In this document: positions 45,423 through 54,606 of the stretch, one piece after another
How the letters are laid out: each line of letters begins with the position of its first letter
How positions within the stretch are numbered: position 1 is the first letter of the stretch
Assembly: GCA_031292375.1 (NCBI GenBank)
Contig: JARLHF010000008.1
Location: 1-62,290 of the forward strand
From: Chlamydiales bacterium
Lineage (GTDB): Bacteria; Chlamydiota; Chlamydiia; Chlamydiales; VFKH01
Direction of reading: 5' to 3'
DNA: 62,290 bases
Notes under the pieces: model-generated
What the model was told of the DNA's origin: nothing
What the model saw: the letters and a program-made list of their open reading frames with translations, nothing else
The model's database searches: none
Made by a program: the position numbers and the translations under genes

Positions 45423-48406
45423 AGAATAACAAAACAATCTCTGTTCAACTATCTAAGATTTCTACTCTCGAAGGAGATGTTCAAGAAGTTCCCTCAAACC
45501 ATAGAAGGTTTCTTGCCTATCCAGATGCCATATGGATGATAGAGTCTGGAGAAGGTGCTATTTTTGCAATGGAGAGGACGGGCACGCTTGTTAAAAATGG
45601 TGTTCTAGACAAGGGGCCCCTTACTTACTTGAGTTCTGTAAAACCTGGATCTCTAATTTTTGGCTTTACGATCACTCCAGAAGACCCAACGGCTATCCTT
45701 ATTATGACCCACTCTAAGGCAAAGTGGAAGAAAATGAGAGCGGATTCACTCTCTTCTGCCTGTCAAGATGATTTTGAAATAAGAAAAGAGTTTTCTTTGC
45801 AAGTAGACTTTTGGATTAATCAATTTGCAAGTCAAGTAGCCTATCTAGAGTTGGAAGAGAATGATTTGGTCATCAAATCAGATGACACATTAGATGTAGA
45901 TACAGGAAAAATCATTGCACCCTTTAAAAGCGTTGACCCTAAGAAAAAGGAAGACATTCTTTGGGTAGAGGTATTGGAGGGGGAATGCAACTTATTTGGA
46001 TTCGACTCTTTGAAAATTGATAAAGAGGCAGGTGTTTATCCATTGAATCATATTTCTTGGATATCCACGGCAGCAACGCATGTTGTGCTAAGAGGGATGA
46101 CAACAGAAGAGGCAGTAGCACATCCAAAATTTTGGACTGGTTTTAGATTATTCCAAGAGCATTCTTTAAAGCTTGTCACTTTAAGCATTCAACGTAAGCA
46201 AGAAGATGATTTAAAACGAGTTAATGAAAGGGAAGTCTTAGATGCATCTGTTGTGGATCAGTCACTGAAAAATATGGCAAGTGTTTTGCAAGAAAAGCCA
46301 GATCCACAAGTAACGCCTGGAAGAGATGGATTACTAAGGGCTTGTCAATTAGTCGGTATTGAAATGGGTATTGAATTTGCCCCTGTTAAAGATAAAAGGC
46401 CTTTGGATCCTATTTACACGCAATTATTAAAGCTGTGTCAAAAAGCAAGGTCACAGATGCGAAGAGTTACGCTAAAAGATGATTTTTGGAATTTTGATTC
46501 ACTGCCTCTTCTTGCTTTTTATAAAGATGGAATGCGTCCTGTTGCACTTATTAATAAAAACCCATCTTATTATGAGATTATTGACCCTATTACTTTAGAG
46601 AGAACGCCTTTAAATCAAGAAACTGCATCTAAATTATCGAGTGAGGCCTACACATTCTATCAACCATTTCCAGAAGGTGCTTTGAGTGGATTTTCGATTT
46701 TTAAATTCTGTGCGTTTGGAAGAAGAAGAGAAATGCTTACAATCGCTTGTACAGGAGTTCTTGGTGGCATTATAAGCTTGTTTCCTCCTTTCTTGAATAA
46801 AGTGTTGTTTAGTGATGTAATAGGGGCTGGGGAGGCGAATCTTTTATGGCAAGTAGTTGTAGGTCTTGTTTTAGTTGCATTTAGCATGACGATTTTTACA
46901 TTGGCACGCTCTTTAACGATGCTAAGACTCACTCAAATGGTTGGCTTTAAGATGGAAACCGCTTTGTGGGATCGTATTTTAAGCCTTCCAACTACATTTT
47001 TTAGGCAATTTACCGTTGGTAATTTGATACAGAGGGTATATTCTATTACACAAATTCATCAACTTATAAGTGGTACAGCCGTTAAGATCCTTCTTTCTGG
47101 AATATTCTCACTCTTTTATCTTATTGCAATGCTTTACTACAGCCCTCTACTTGCCCTTGTGGGACTTGCTATTATTGTATCTAGCGTGATTGTCTCTGGC
47201 ATTTGTATCGTCTTAAAAACGATCTTGCAAAGAAAAATTTTGGCTGTAAGTGGTATTTTAAATGGCATTGTCGTACAGATTATTTCGGGTGTTGGAAAAC
47301 TTAGAATCAGTGGTGCTGAAAACCGAGCTTTTGCTTATTGGAGCAAGTATTTTACTGAAAACAGACGTTTGAGAGCACATTCTTACTCTATTCAAAACGT
47401 TGTAACTACAATGACGGCATTTTTACCGATCTTATCGTCGATGGTTTTGTTTACGGTCGTTATGAATATGCTAGAAGATAGTGAGCAAGGACAAGCTTTG
47501 ATGACTCTTTCTGTTGGTTCCTTGATTGCATTTTTGGCAGCTTATGTTCCCTTTTCTCAAGCAATTTTTGATGTATGCAATACACTTATCAATTTAGTGC
47601 AAGTTATCCCTCTTTGGGAGCGATCAAAAGTTATTTTACAAGCAGATCCTGAGGTTAATGCAGAAAAAATTAAGCCTGGAAGGCTTATGGGTGATGTAGT
47701 GCTAGATCATATCTCTTTTCGTTATGGAAAGGAATCACCTTTGGTTTTGGATAATTTGTCATTGTATGCAAATCCGGGTGAATTTATTGCAATTGTAGGG
47801 CCTTCTGGGTGTGGCAAGTCTACTCTTGTTAGGATATTACTTGGTTTTGAGGTTCCAGAGTTTGGTAGTATTTATTACAATAGCAAAGACCTCTCTTCCT
47901 TGGATTTAAGAGATGTACGTCATCAGATTGGTGTTGTATTGCAAAATGGAGCTATATTTTCTGGGTCTTTGTATGAAAATATTGTTTGTGGTGGTACCTA
48001 CACAAAAGAACAGGTGGAATATGCAATGAAGGTTTCTGGATTTGATAAGGATATAGAAAGTTTTCCTATGGGGCTTCATACAGTGGTTCAAAGCGGTGGA
48101 GGTGCATTCAGCGGAGGGCAGGCACAGCGTCTTCTTATTGCAAGAGCACTTATTTCTAATCCTAGGCTCTTAATTTTTGACGAGGCTACAAGTGCTTTAG
48201 ATAATAAAACGCAAGATTTGGTAACAGAGAACCTGGATAAGTTAAAAGTTACTCGCATAGTAATAGCTCACAGGCTTAGCACCATAAAAAATGCAGATCG
48301 CATCTATGTCATTGAAAAGGGACGGGTTATACAAGAAGGATCGTTCCAGGAGCTTTCTTCAGAAGAGGGTCTCTTTAAAACCATGCTAAAACGTCAAGCT
48401 CTTTAA
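45419..48406 (+). CDS. NHLM-type second ABC exporter (permease-ATPase with large N-terminal domain)
   Basis: 995 residues. The first about 420 residues form a soluble region with no C39 catalytic residues, as in the second ABC protein of NHLM-type systems, including DEVQ-like acidic and FRLFQEHSLK segments. A permease domain (about 440-740, for example LTIACTGVLGGIISLFPPFL) and an ATPase follow: Walker A GPSGCGKSTL (about 793), signature FSGGQAQRLLIARAL (about 897), Walker B LLIFDEATSALD. The start overlaps the stop of the first ABC gene. It probably forms a heteromeric or paired exporter with that protein. Confidence 0.85.
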   Translation: MKNNKTISVQLSKISTLEGDVQEVPSNHRRFLAYPDAIWMIESGEGAIFAMERTGTLVKNGVLDKGPLTYLSSVKPGSLIFGFTITPEDPTAILIMTHSKAKWKKMRADSLSSACQDDFEIRKEFSLQVDFWINQFASQVAYLELEENDLVIKSDDTLDVDTGKIIAPFKSVDPKKKEDILWVEVLEGECNLFGFDSLKIDKEAGVYPLNHISWISTAATHVVLRGMTTEEAVAHPKFWTGFRLFQEHSLKLVTLSIQRKQEDDLKRVNEREVLDASVVDQSLKNMASVLQEKPDPQVTPGRDGLLRACQLVGIEMGIEFAPVKDKRPLDPIYTQLLKLCQKARSQMRRVTLKDDFWNFDSLPLLAFYKDGMRPVALINKNPSYYEIIDPITLERTPLNQETASKLSSEAYTFYQPFPEGALSGFSIFKFCAFGRRREMLTIACTGVLGGIISLFPPFLNKVLFSDVIGAGEANLLWQVVVGLVLVAFSMTIFTLARSLTMLRLTQMVGFKMETALWDRILSLPTTFFRQFTVGNLIQRVYSITQIHQLISGTAVKILLSGIFSLFYLIAMLYYSPLLALVGLAIIVSSVIVSGICIVLKTILQRKILAVSGILNGIVVQIISGVGKLRISGAENRAFAYWSKYFTENRRLRAHSYSIQNVVTTMTAFLPILSSMVLFTVVMNMLEDSEQGQALMTLSVGSLIAFLAAYVPFSQAIFDVCNTLINLVQVIPLWERSKVILQADPEVNAEKIKPGRLMGDVVLDHISFRYGKESPLVLDNLSLYANPGEFIAIVGPSGCGKSTLVRILLGFEVPEFGSIYYNSKDLSSLDLRDVRHQIGVVLQNGAIFSGSLYENIVCGGTYTKEQVEYAMKVSGFDKDIESFPMGLHTVVQSGGGAFSGGQAQRLLIARALISNPRLLIFDEATSALDNKTQDLVTENLDKLKVTRIVIAHRLSTIKNADRIYVIEKGRVIQEGSFQELSSEEGLFKTMLKRQAL

Positions 48407-49254
48407 AGGGTTTCAATTGCTATTTGTGATAGGCCTGTAACTGCGTGAATACTTTGCCATGTCATGCCCTGACTTTTCATCGCTTTTGCAACCGTAGCAA
48501 TACCTTTAGCAAGGCCTACAGCTTCTCCCTCGTCAAATTTTTGATCCATAGAGGCTTTGTAGGTGCGGGCATATTTGTCTTTTTGGTCATAGGTTAAAAG
48601 CTCGATATCGCTCCAGGAAAAACGGTTGAGCTCCTCATAGGCCCTCTCCATGATAGGATCATGGGCTCCTAACCTAGAAACTTCCTTTTCTGAAGTGTCT
48701 TCAGCATGCTTAAAGAAGTAGACCCACTTGTCAAGCATCGTTGAGAGATCATCTATTGTTTTGTGAAATTTGGGAAGCTCAACAAAGGTAAAAGAGAAGT
48801 CTTTGAGATCATTTTCATAGCTCTTCTTGTCGAGAATTACGTGATCAGATTTAAAATATTCTTTATTTGGAAACATGATAAAATCAGCAATAGCTAAAAA
48901 AATCACCTCTTGAAGATTGTGATATTCGCCACCAGCCTTTGTTTGAGAGATATATGCTTTAGAGGCGTAGTATTGTGCTCTTTTTTCAAAACCCTTTTCT
49001 TTTGCGACCTGCATCTCTACGATGTAAGTGTGTCCTCTTTCATCTTTGCAGAGAATATCAACAATGCTAGTTTTGTTTGAGATGATTTCTGGATCTTGAA
49101 TTGTCTTTAAGAAAGTTACTTCCTGAATGGGAAAACCCTCTTTGAAAGTGAGGGTATCATTGAGAAAATGAATGAGGATATCTTTATTTTTTTCTGTGCC
49201 AAAAATCTTTTTGAAAGCAAAATCATTTTTTGGATCTAAAAATTTAGAGAGCAT
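48403..49254 (-). CDS. Rpn-family PD-(D/E)XK nuclease/transposase-like protein
   Basis: 283 residues. The N-terminus LDPKNDFAFKKIFGTEKNKD (6-25) is the hallmark of the Rpn (recombination-promoting nuclease, formerly PF04754-type) family. The PD-(D/E)XK core is SIVDILCKDERGHTYIVEMQ, with D and E-x-Q near residues 66-85. AKEKGFEKRAQYYASKAY follows, as usual. The C-terminal third has the DEGEAVGLAKGIATVAKAMK extension. These proteins often occur in several copies in chlamydia-like and cyanobacterial genomes. The 3' end overlaps the exporter gene by 4 bp tail to tail; the relationship looks accidental. Confidence 0.85.
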   Translation of the reverse strand: MLSKFLDPKNDFAFKKIFGTEKNKDILIHFLNDTLTFKEGFPIQEVTFLKTIQDPEIISNKTSIVDILCKDERGHTYIVEMQVAKEKGFEKRAQYYASKAYISQTKAGGEYHNLQEVIFLAIADFIMFPNKEYFKSDHVILDKKSYENDLKDFSFTFVELPKFHKTIDDLSTMLDKWVYFFKHAEDTSEKEVSRLGAHDPIMERAYEELNRFSWSDIELLTYDQKDKYARTYKASMDQKFDEGEAVGLAKGIATVAKAMKSQGMTWQSIHAVTGLSQIAIETL

Positions 49255-49401
49255 ATTTTTTCCTACAAAGCAGGTTCTTACGCCAGTATATCAAAAAATA
49301 ATAAAGTTGACTAGGAGCAAACCTTCTTTGATGAATCTTTATAATAAATTAATGATTTATCTATACGCTACTCTCTTTAATAAATTGAAAGAGTTAGCAT
49401 T

Positions 49402-50517
49402 ATGATACGCATAATAGATGGTAATTATTTTATTAATGAGTGTAATCTAGATAGAATGTCAGCTTGTTTAGAGCCTGCTAAGGTTAAAGCAGGAGCAAAC
49501 TTTATTCAGCATTATCTGTATGGAGTCTCTGTTATTGTTGCAGCCATATTTAGAATGGTTAATTACTATTTTGGGGATAGGAATTGGTATAATAGTGAAA
49601 GTGCTAGGCAAATTATTTTTTCTTATGTGCGACTAGATGATGCAACAGAAAACAAGTATGATGCACTACTTTTCAATAAGGTTAATGCGCTTTACAAGGA
49701 AATATGTTCACGAAGTGGACAGCCAGGATTACCTAATCCCTCTCTAAAAAGAGTAGACATTCTAGATGCACTAGAGTGCGTTTCACAAGAAAATTTTAGG
49801 AAAACTTTAGAGGATATGATTAATGATTCTGAGCCTGCTTCGAAAGTAAAGTCAAAGAAAAGTAGCACCTGCAGGTATAAAGAAAAATTAGAGAAAAGAA
49901 TAAGGGAAATATCAGAGGATCCTACAAAAGAAAAAATTGTGACTACTAAAGAAATTGCAGATAATCAGGTTTTATGGGACAAAATTGGAGTAATATTGAG
50001 TAAGTTGCATCCTATTTCGCTTATAGAAATAGAGAGTAGAGGTCTTGATGATTCATTTCGCAGGCTAGTGGTAGATGAAGCAACGCTTCAAAAGCGTGTT
50101 CAGTTGCTTAAAAGAATAAGAAGAGATGATCTAATTCCTGATGAGTTAAAAGATCCATTTACAAAAGAGCTCTTAGAGGAGCCTGTTGCTTTAAAAAGTA
50201 TTAAAAATAGTAATACTTATATTTCTTGGATAGGTCGAAAATCTTTGGATGCAGCTGCAAAGGCTGTTATAGGTTCATTTGGGAATGATGCAACTCAATT
50301 AAGAAAGGAGCGTTCTGATGGCAAACATCGTGTCATGCATCCAAGAACGAATGAAATGGTTTGGCCAGATGATGCATCTGTTGGTAATCCTGCTTTAACT
50401 GCTGAGAAAGAGAAGATAATTAAGGCAATAGAAGATAAAAAGCAGGGAATGCAAGGGAATAATTTAATGATAAAAGAAAAAATTAAAAGAACACTTGCTT
50501 CTTTAGATGTAACTTAA
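49402..50517 (+). CDS. Hypothetical protein with C-terminal U-box-like domain; candidate ubiquitin-ligase effector
   Basis: 371 residues, not recognised as a whole. The N-terminal 240 residues are helical and charged, with a hydrophobic stretch near 33-52 (FIQHYLYGVSVIVAAIFRMV). Residues about 245-324 fit a U-box: IPDELKDPFTKELLEEPVAL (245-264, matching the IPxxLxDPxTxELMxxPVxL consensus), then NTYISWIGRKSLDAAAK and a late HPRTNEM segment in the place of DPxTRxPL. U-boxes bind E2 enzymes and confer ubiquitin ligase activity. Bacteria have no ubiquitin, so a host target after type III secretion is inferred. It is divergent from the Rpn gene, with AAAGAG upstream. No signal peptide is seen. Confidence 0.6.
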   Translation: MIRIIDGNYFINECNLDRMSACLEPAKVKAGANFIQHYLYGVSVIVAAIFRMVNYYFGDRNWYNSESARQIIFSYVRLDDATENKYDALLFNKVNALYKEICSRSGQPGLPNPSLKRVDILDALECVSQENFRKTLEDMINDSEPASKVKSKKSSTCRYKEKLEKRIREISEDPTKEKIVTTKEIADNQVLWDKIGVILSKLHPISLIEIESRGLDDSFRRLVVDEATLQKRVQLLKRIRRDDLIPDELKDPFTKELLEEPVALKSIKNSNTYISWIGRKSLDAAAKAVIGSFGNDATQLRKERSDGKHRVMHPRTNEMVWPDDASVGNPALTAEKEKIIKAIEDKKQGMQGNNLMIKEKIKRTLASLDVT

Positions 50518-50555
50518 GTAGACTGCTCCTTTGTTATTTCTGTTTTGAGCTATGT

Positions 50556-52160
50556 ATGCTTCGTTTTTTACTATTTTTTTGTATTAGTGTTTCCTTATAT
50601 GCAGGAATGTCTCCTGAAGAAGTTTTAAGCACACTTTCTTTGGAAGAAAAAATTGGACAACTTTTTGTAGCTCCTATTGGGGGTAAGTTGACTCCAGAGC
50701 TAATGGAAAGGGTGAAAACCTCAATTCAAAGCCAGCGCCTTGGAGGTATCATTTTAACTCAAGGAGATCCTCTTGTTCAAATTGAGATCATCAATTGCTG
50801 TCAAAAGATGCAAAAAATTCCCCTGATTACTATGCAAGATGCGGAGTGGGGGCTTACCATGCGCCTTGAGCCTGCTCTTCGTTTTCCAAAGAATATGGCT
50901 CTTGGAGCCATACAAGATGAATCTCTTCTTTATCTTTTTGGAAAAGAGATAGGAAGAGAGCTTGCATTAGTAGGTATTCATGTGGGCCTAATGCCAGTTG
51001 TTGATGTAAATACAAACCCTGCAAATCCTATTATTGGAGAGCGTTCCTTTGGAGATATTCCAGAAGATGTTGCAAGAAAAGCCTTGCTTGTTATGAGAGG
51101 AGTTCAAGAAGAGGGTGTTTTGGCTTGTGCTAAGCACTTTCCTGGGCATGGAGATACATTTGTAGACTCTCATTTGGACCTTCCTGTTATAGAGCGTTCT
51201 ATGGAAGAATTGCAAAATAGCGAGCTTGTCCCTTTTGTGGCTATGATAGAAAACAAGGTTGGAGCTATTATGCCAGCACACTTATCGATTCCAAGTCTTG
51301 ACCAGTCATCTCTTTTTCCCTCTTCTTTGTCCTCTAATATTGTAGATGGTCTTTTAAAAAAACAACTTGGGTTTAATGGCCTTGTTATTACAGATGCCTT
51401 AAATATGAAGGGTGTGATGAAATATTTTTCTCCAAGAGAAGCGGCGCTGCGTGCATTTTTAGCCGGTAATGATTTGCTTCTTTTTGGAGCGCATCTTTTT
51501 GAGGATATTGAAGAGATTCATTCTATCTATATTCCAGAAGCCATCCTTGCAATAAAACAAGCTGTGATAGATGGAAAAATTTCTGAGGTACAATTAGATG
51601 AGAGGGTTTTAAAGATATTGAAAGCAAAAGAGGTTTGCAATCTTTTTAATTGCTCGCATGTTCCTTTTGTAACAAGAGATGAGCTGTTTACTGAGGATGC
51701 AAAAGCATTGAAGCACAAACTATATAAAGAATCCTTGACTCTTGTTAGAGACCAAAATCATCTGCTTCCCATTGCAACGGATCAAATCGTTCATTTCCAA
51801 ATTGGAGGAGAAACGCAAGGGATTATTGAAGGAGCTTACTATTTAAATAAAGAATTTTCTTTGGAAGAATGCCCATTCATTTCCCCTTCCTCTACAATTG
51901 TTATTTCTTTGTTTGATCTGAGTCGATTTTCAAAAGATAATTTTAATGTTTCTTCATCTACGCTGAAACTAATTAGTGCTTTGCAAGGAAGGCCTGTTAT
52001 TCTTGTCTTATTTGGAAGCCCTTATGCCCTATCCTTATTCGATTCAGTAGAAACTATAATGGTTGCTTATGAAGATGATCCTGATACAAGAGAATCTGCC
52101 ATGGATGCAATTTTTGGCACATTTGTCCCTAGTGGCAAGCTTCCTATCTTGTCTTATTAA
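50556..52160 (+). CDS. Glycoside hydrolase family 3, NagZ-like beta-N-acetylhexosaminidase
   Basis: 534 residues with a signal peptide (LRFLLFFCISVSLYAG), so it acts in the periplasm or outside. The GH3 N-terminal barrel shows LEEKIGQLFVAP, FGDIPEDVAR and the KHFPGHGDTFVDSHLDLP signature (about 192-210), which is characteristic of the NagZ subgroup. The catalytic nucleophile region is GLVITDALNMKGV (D near 280). A C-terminal domain of about 180 residues follows (for example LYKESLTLVRDQNHLLPIAT). The substrate may be peptidoglycan muropeptides or host glycans; this cannot be settled here. Confidence 0.85.
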   Translation: MLRFLLFFCISVSLYAGMSPEEVLSTLSLEEKIGQLFVAPIGGKLTPELMERVKTSIQSQRLGGIILTQGDPLVQIEIINCCQKMQKIPLITMQDAEWGLTMRLEPALRFPKNMALGAIQDESLLYLFGKEIGRELALVGIHVGLMPVVDVNTNPANPIIGERSFGDIPEDVARKALLVMRGVQEEGVLACAKHFPGHGDTFVDSHLDLPVIERSMEELQNSELVPFVAMIENKVGAIMPAHLSIPSLDQSSLFPSSLSSNIVDGLLKKQLGFNGLVITDALNMKGVMKYFSPREAALRAFLAGNDLLLFGAHLFEDIEEIHSIYIPEAILAIKQAVIDGKISEVQLDERVLKILKAKEVCNLFNCSHVPFVTRDELFTEDAKALKHKLYKESLTLVRDQNHLLPIATDQIVHFQIGGETQGIIEGAYYLNKEFSLEECPFISPSSTIVISLFDLSRFSKDNFNVSSSTLKLISALQGRPVILVLFGSPYALSLFDSVETIMVAYEDDPDTRESAMDAIFGTFVPSGKLPILSY

Positions 52161-52167
52161 TTGTGTA

Positions 52168-52330
52168 TATACACAAATAAGTTCAAGAATTGGTTTTTGA
52201 CAACGCGAAAGCTTTCGCGGTTCAACGATCATAATCAACTCCATATTGCTAATATTGAGTTGATTATGATCGTTGAACCTCGGGGCTTTGGCGCAGTCAA
52301 AAAAACAATTCTTGAACTTGTTTGTGTATA
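52168..52330. mobile_element. 163-bp near-perfect palindrome, MITE-like
   Basis: The outer arms read TATACACAAATAAGTTC at the left and GAACTTGTTTGTGTATA at the right. The inner arms GTTCAACGATCATAATCAAC (52220-) and its complement ending at 52278 pair perfectly over 22 bp, around a short loop (52242-52256). The middle arms match less well; the left one carries its own 16-bp palindrome CGCGAAAGCTTTCGCG (52204-52219). No transposase is encoded. The ends equal the dispersed short palindromes elsewhere in the window, so this is probably the full element of that family. It lies 8 bp after the GH3 gene and 49 bp before the sufB start. Confidence 0.75.
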
Positions 52331-52378
52331 ACTCTTATTTAGAGTAAAATGTCTTCTGAATTTAGAGAGGATTCTTTT

Positions 52379-53827
52379 ATGGCTCATGATCCTGTGGATC
52401 AATTTTCTTCAGAAAAGACGGAGTATAAGTATGGGTTTGTAACTCATATTGAAACCGACTCTCTGCCCAAGGGAATCAATGAAGAGATTATCAGAGCGAT
52501 TTCTGCTAAGAAGCAAGAGCCTGCATTTATGTTGGAATTTCGCCTGAAAGCTTTCCGAGCTTGGTTGCAAATGGAAGAGCCCTCTTGGCAAAATGTATCT
52601 TATCCAAAAATCGATTATCAAAATATTTGCTATTATTCTGCTCCAAAAACTAAGCCAAAATTAGATAGCCTAGACCAAGTAGACCCAGAACTTTTGGCAA
52701 CATTTGAAAAATTGGGCATTCCACTTGATGAGCAACAAAGACTTACAAATGTTGCAGTTGACGTAGTATTTGATTCTGTTTCTATTGGGACCACCTTTAG
52801 AAAAAAGTTAGATGAAGCAGGTGTTGTTCTTTGCCCCATTTCCGAGGCAGTACATAAATATCCAGAGCTTATAGAAAAGTATTTGGGAAGTGTAGTTCCC
52901 ATAAGTGATAACTATTTTTCAGCGCTTAATTCGGCTGTTTTTTCCGATGGCTCTTTTGTCTATGTTCCAAAAGGTGTCAAGTGCCCCATGGAGTTATCTA
53001 CTTATTTTCGCATTAATGATAAAGAGTCAGGGCAGTTTGAGCGCACACTTATCATTGTAGAAGAAAATGCTTCTGTAAGTTATTTGGAAGGGTGTACAGC
53101 TCCTGCTTATGACACTAATCAGTTGCATGCAGCAGTTGTTGAGCTTGTCGCCTTAGATCATGCATCGATTAAATATTCTACTGTGCAGAACTGGTATTCT
53201 GGTGATCCAAAAACAGGCCTCGGTGGTATTTACAACTTTGTTACAAAGAGAGGAAGATGCCTTGGAAAGGCATCGAAAATTTCATGGACACAAGTAGAGG
53301 TGGGCGCTGCAATCACTTGGAAGTACCCAAGTTGTATTTTGCAAGGGGATGATTCTGTTGGAGAGTTTTATTCCATAGCTCTTACTAATGGGAAGATGCA
53401 GGCGGATACAGGCACTAAAATGATTCATCTTGGGAAAAATACAAGGTCAACAATTATTTCTAAGGGGATTTCAGCAGATACTTCTTCCAATAGTTACAGA
53501 GGTCTTGTAAAAATTGCTCCAAGAGCAGAAGGCGCAAGAAATTATACGCAATGTGATTCTATGCTTGTTGGTAATAAGTGTTCAGCAAATACATTTCCCT
53601 ATATTGAAGTTGCAAATGCCACAAGTGAAGTAGAGCATGAAGCATCTACATCTAAGATGAATGAAGAGCAACTTTTCTACTTTCAGTCCAGAGGGATTGC
53701 AAGAGAAGATGCTGTTAATTTAGTTGTCAATGGCTTTTGTAAGCAAGTCATTAAAGAGCTTCCTTTAGAATTTGCAGCAGAAGCACAAAAACTGCTTTCA
53801 TTAAAACTTGAAAACTCGGTTGGATAA
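52379..53827 (+). CDS. sufB: Fe-S cluster assembly scaffold SufB
   Basis: SufB of about 482 residues from the ATG at 52379, preceded by GAGAGGA. An ATG 30 bp upstream is also possible but has no ribosome-binding site. It forms the SufBC2D scaffold on which Fe-S clusters are built. Family features are [20 protein letters not shown] at the N-terminus, [20 protein letters not shown] with the scaffold cysteine (about 235-254), and [28 protein letters not shown] near the C-terminus. It opens the sufBCDS operon. Confidence 0.96.
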   Translation: MAHDPVDQFSSEKTEYKYGFVTHIETDSLPKGINEEIIRAISAKKQEPAFMLEFRLKAFRAWLQMEEPSWQNVSYPKIDYQNICYYSAPKTKPKLDSLDQVDPELLATFEKLGIPLDEQQRLTNVAVDVVFDSVSIGTTFRKKLDEAGVVLCPISEAVHKYPELIEKYLGSVVPISDNYFSALNSAVFSDGSFVYVPKGVKCPMELSTYFRINDKESGQFERTLIIVEENASVSYLEGCTAPAYDTNQLHAAVVELVALDHASIKYSTVQNWYSGDPKTGLGGIYNFVTKRGRCLGKASKISWTQVEVGAAITWKYPSCILQGDDSVGEFYSIALTNGKMQADTGTKMIHLGKNTRSTIISKGISADTSSNSYRGLVKIAPRAEGARNYTQCDSMLVGNKCSANTFPYIEVANATSEVEHEASTSKMNEEQLFYFQSRGIAREDAVNLVVNGFCKQVIKELPLEFAAEAQKLLSLKLENSVG

Positions 53828-53829
53828 AC

Positions 53830-54606
53830 ATGAATGTAAAAGAGCCTTTAATCGATATTAAAAACCTTCATGTCTCAATTGATGGCAAACCTATTTTAAA
53901 GGGATTTAATCTCACGGTATTTCCTGGAGAGATTCATGCAATTATGGGACCAAATGGAGCTGGAAAGTCAACGCTTGCAAAAGTACTGGCAGGTCATCCT
54001 TCTTACGGGGTTGTGGATGGAGAAGTTATATTCTGCAAAAAAAATATTTTAGAGCAAGATCCAGAAGAGAGAGCCATGATGGGGCTTTTCATGAGCTTTC
54101 AATATCCTCCAGAGATTCCAGGTGTTAGTAATGAGCAGTTTTTAAGAGAAGCCTTCAATGCAAAGAGAAGGGCTTTATCGCAAGATTCCTATTCTGAAGA
54201 GGCTTTTTCTATCTTTTTACAAGAAAAGATGGATCTTGTGGAGATGAAAAAAGAGTTTATCACAAGAAGTGTGAATGAGGGTTTTTCTGGGGGTGAGAAA
54301 AAGCGCAATGAAATCTTGCAGATGGCGATACTTGATCCAAAGCTTGCTATATTAGATGAAACAGATTCTGGCTTAGATATCGATGCAATGCGAGTTGTTT
54401 CAAGGGGTGTTAATCGCTTGATGAATAAAGAGAAGGGGCTTATTTTAATCACGCATTATCAGCGTCTTCTAGATTATATTAAGCCAGATTTTGTGCATGT
54501 GATGATGGATGGAAAAATTGTAGAGTCTGGCCCTTCTACACTTGCACTCCATTTGGAAGATAAAGGGTATGACGCCTTTTTAGCAGCAGTCGGAGATGAA
54601 TCTTAA
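53830..54606 (+). CDS. sufC: Fe-S cluster assembly ATPase SufC
   Basis: A 258-residue ABC-type ATPase of the SUF complex, energising the SufBD scaffold in the cytoplasm. Walker A is GPNGAGKSTLAK, Walker B LAILDETDSGLDIDAM, and the signature FSGGEKKRNEILQM. MSFQYPPEIPGV and LITHYQRLLDYI are diagnostic SufC stretches. It starts 3 bp after sufB and ends where sufD begins. Confidence 0.97.
   Translation: MNVKEPLIDIKNLHVSIDGKPILKGFNLTVFPGEIHAIMGPNGAGKSTLAKVLAGHPSYGVVDGEVIFCKKNILEQDPEERAMMGLFMSFQYPPEIPGVSNEQFLREAFNAKRRALSQDSYSEEAFSIFLQEKMDLVEMKKEFITRSVNEGFSGGEKKRNEILQMAILDPKLAILDETDSGLDIDAMRVVSRGVNRLMNKEKGLILITHYQRLLDYIKPDFVHVMMDGKIVESGPSTLALHLEDKGYDAFLAAVGDES

Noticed and set aside
52204-52219. 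CGCGAAAGCTTTCGCG as a stand-alone operator
   Set aside because: It lies inside the left arm of the 163-bp palindrome and is better seen as part of that element, although a binding role cannot be excluded.
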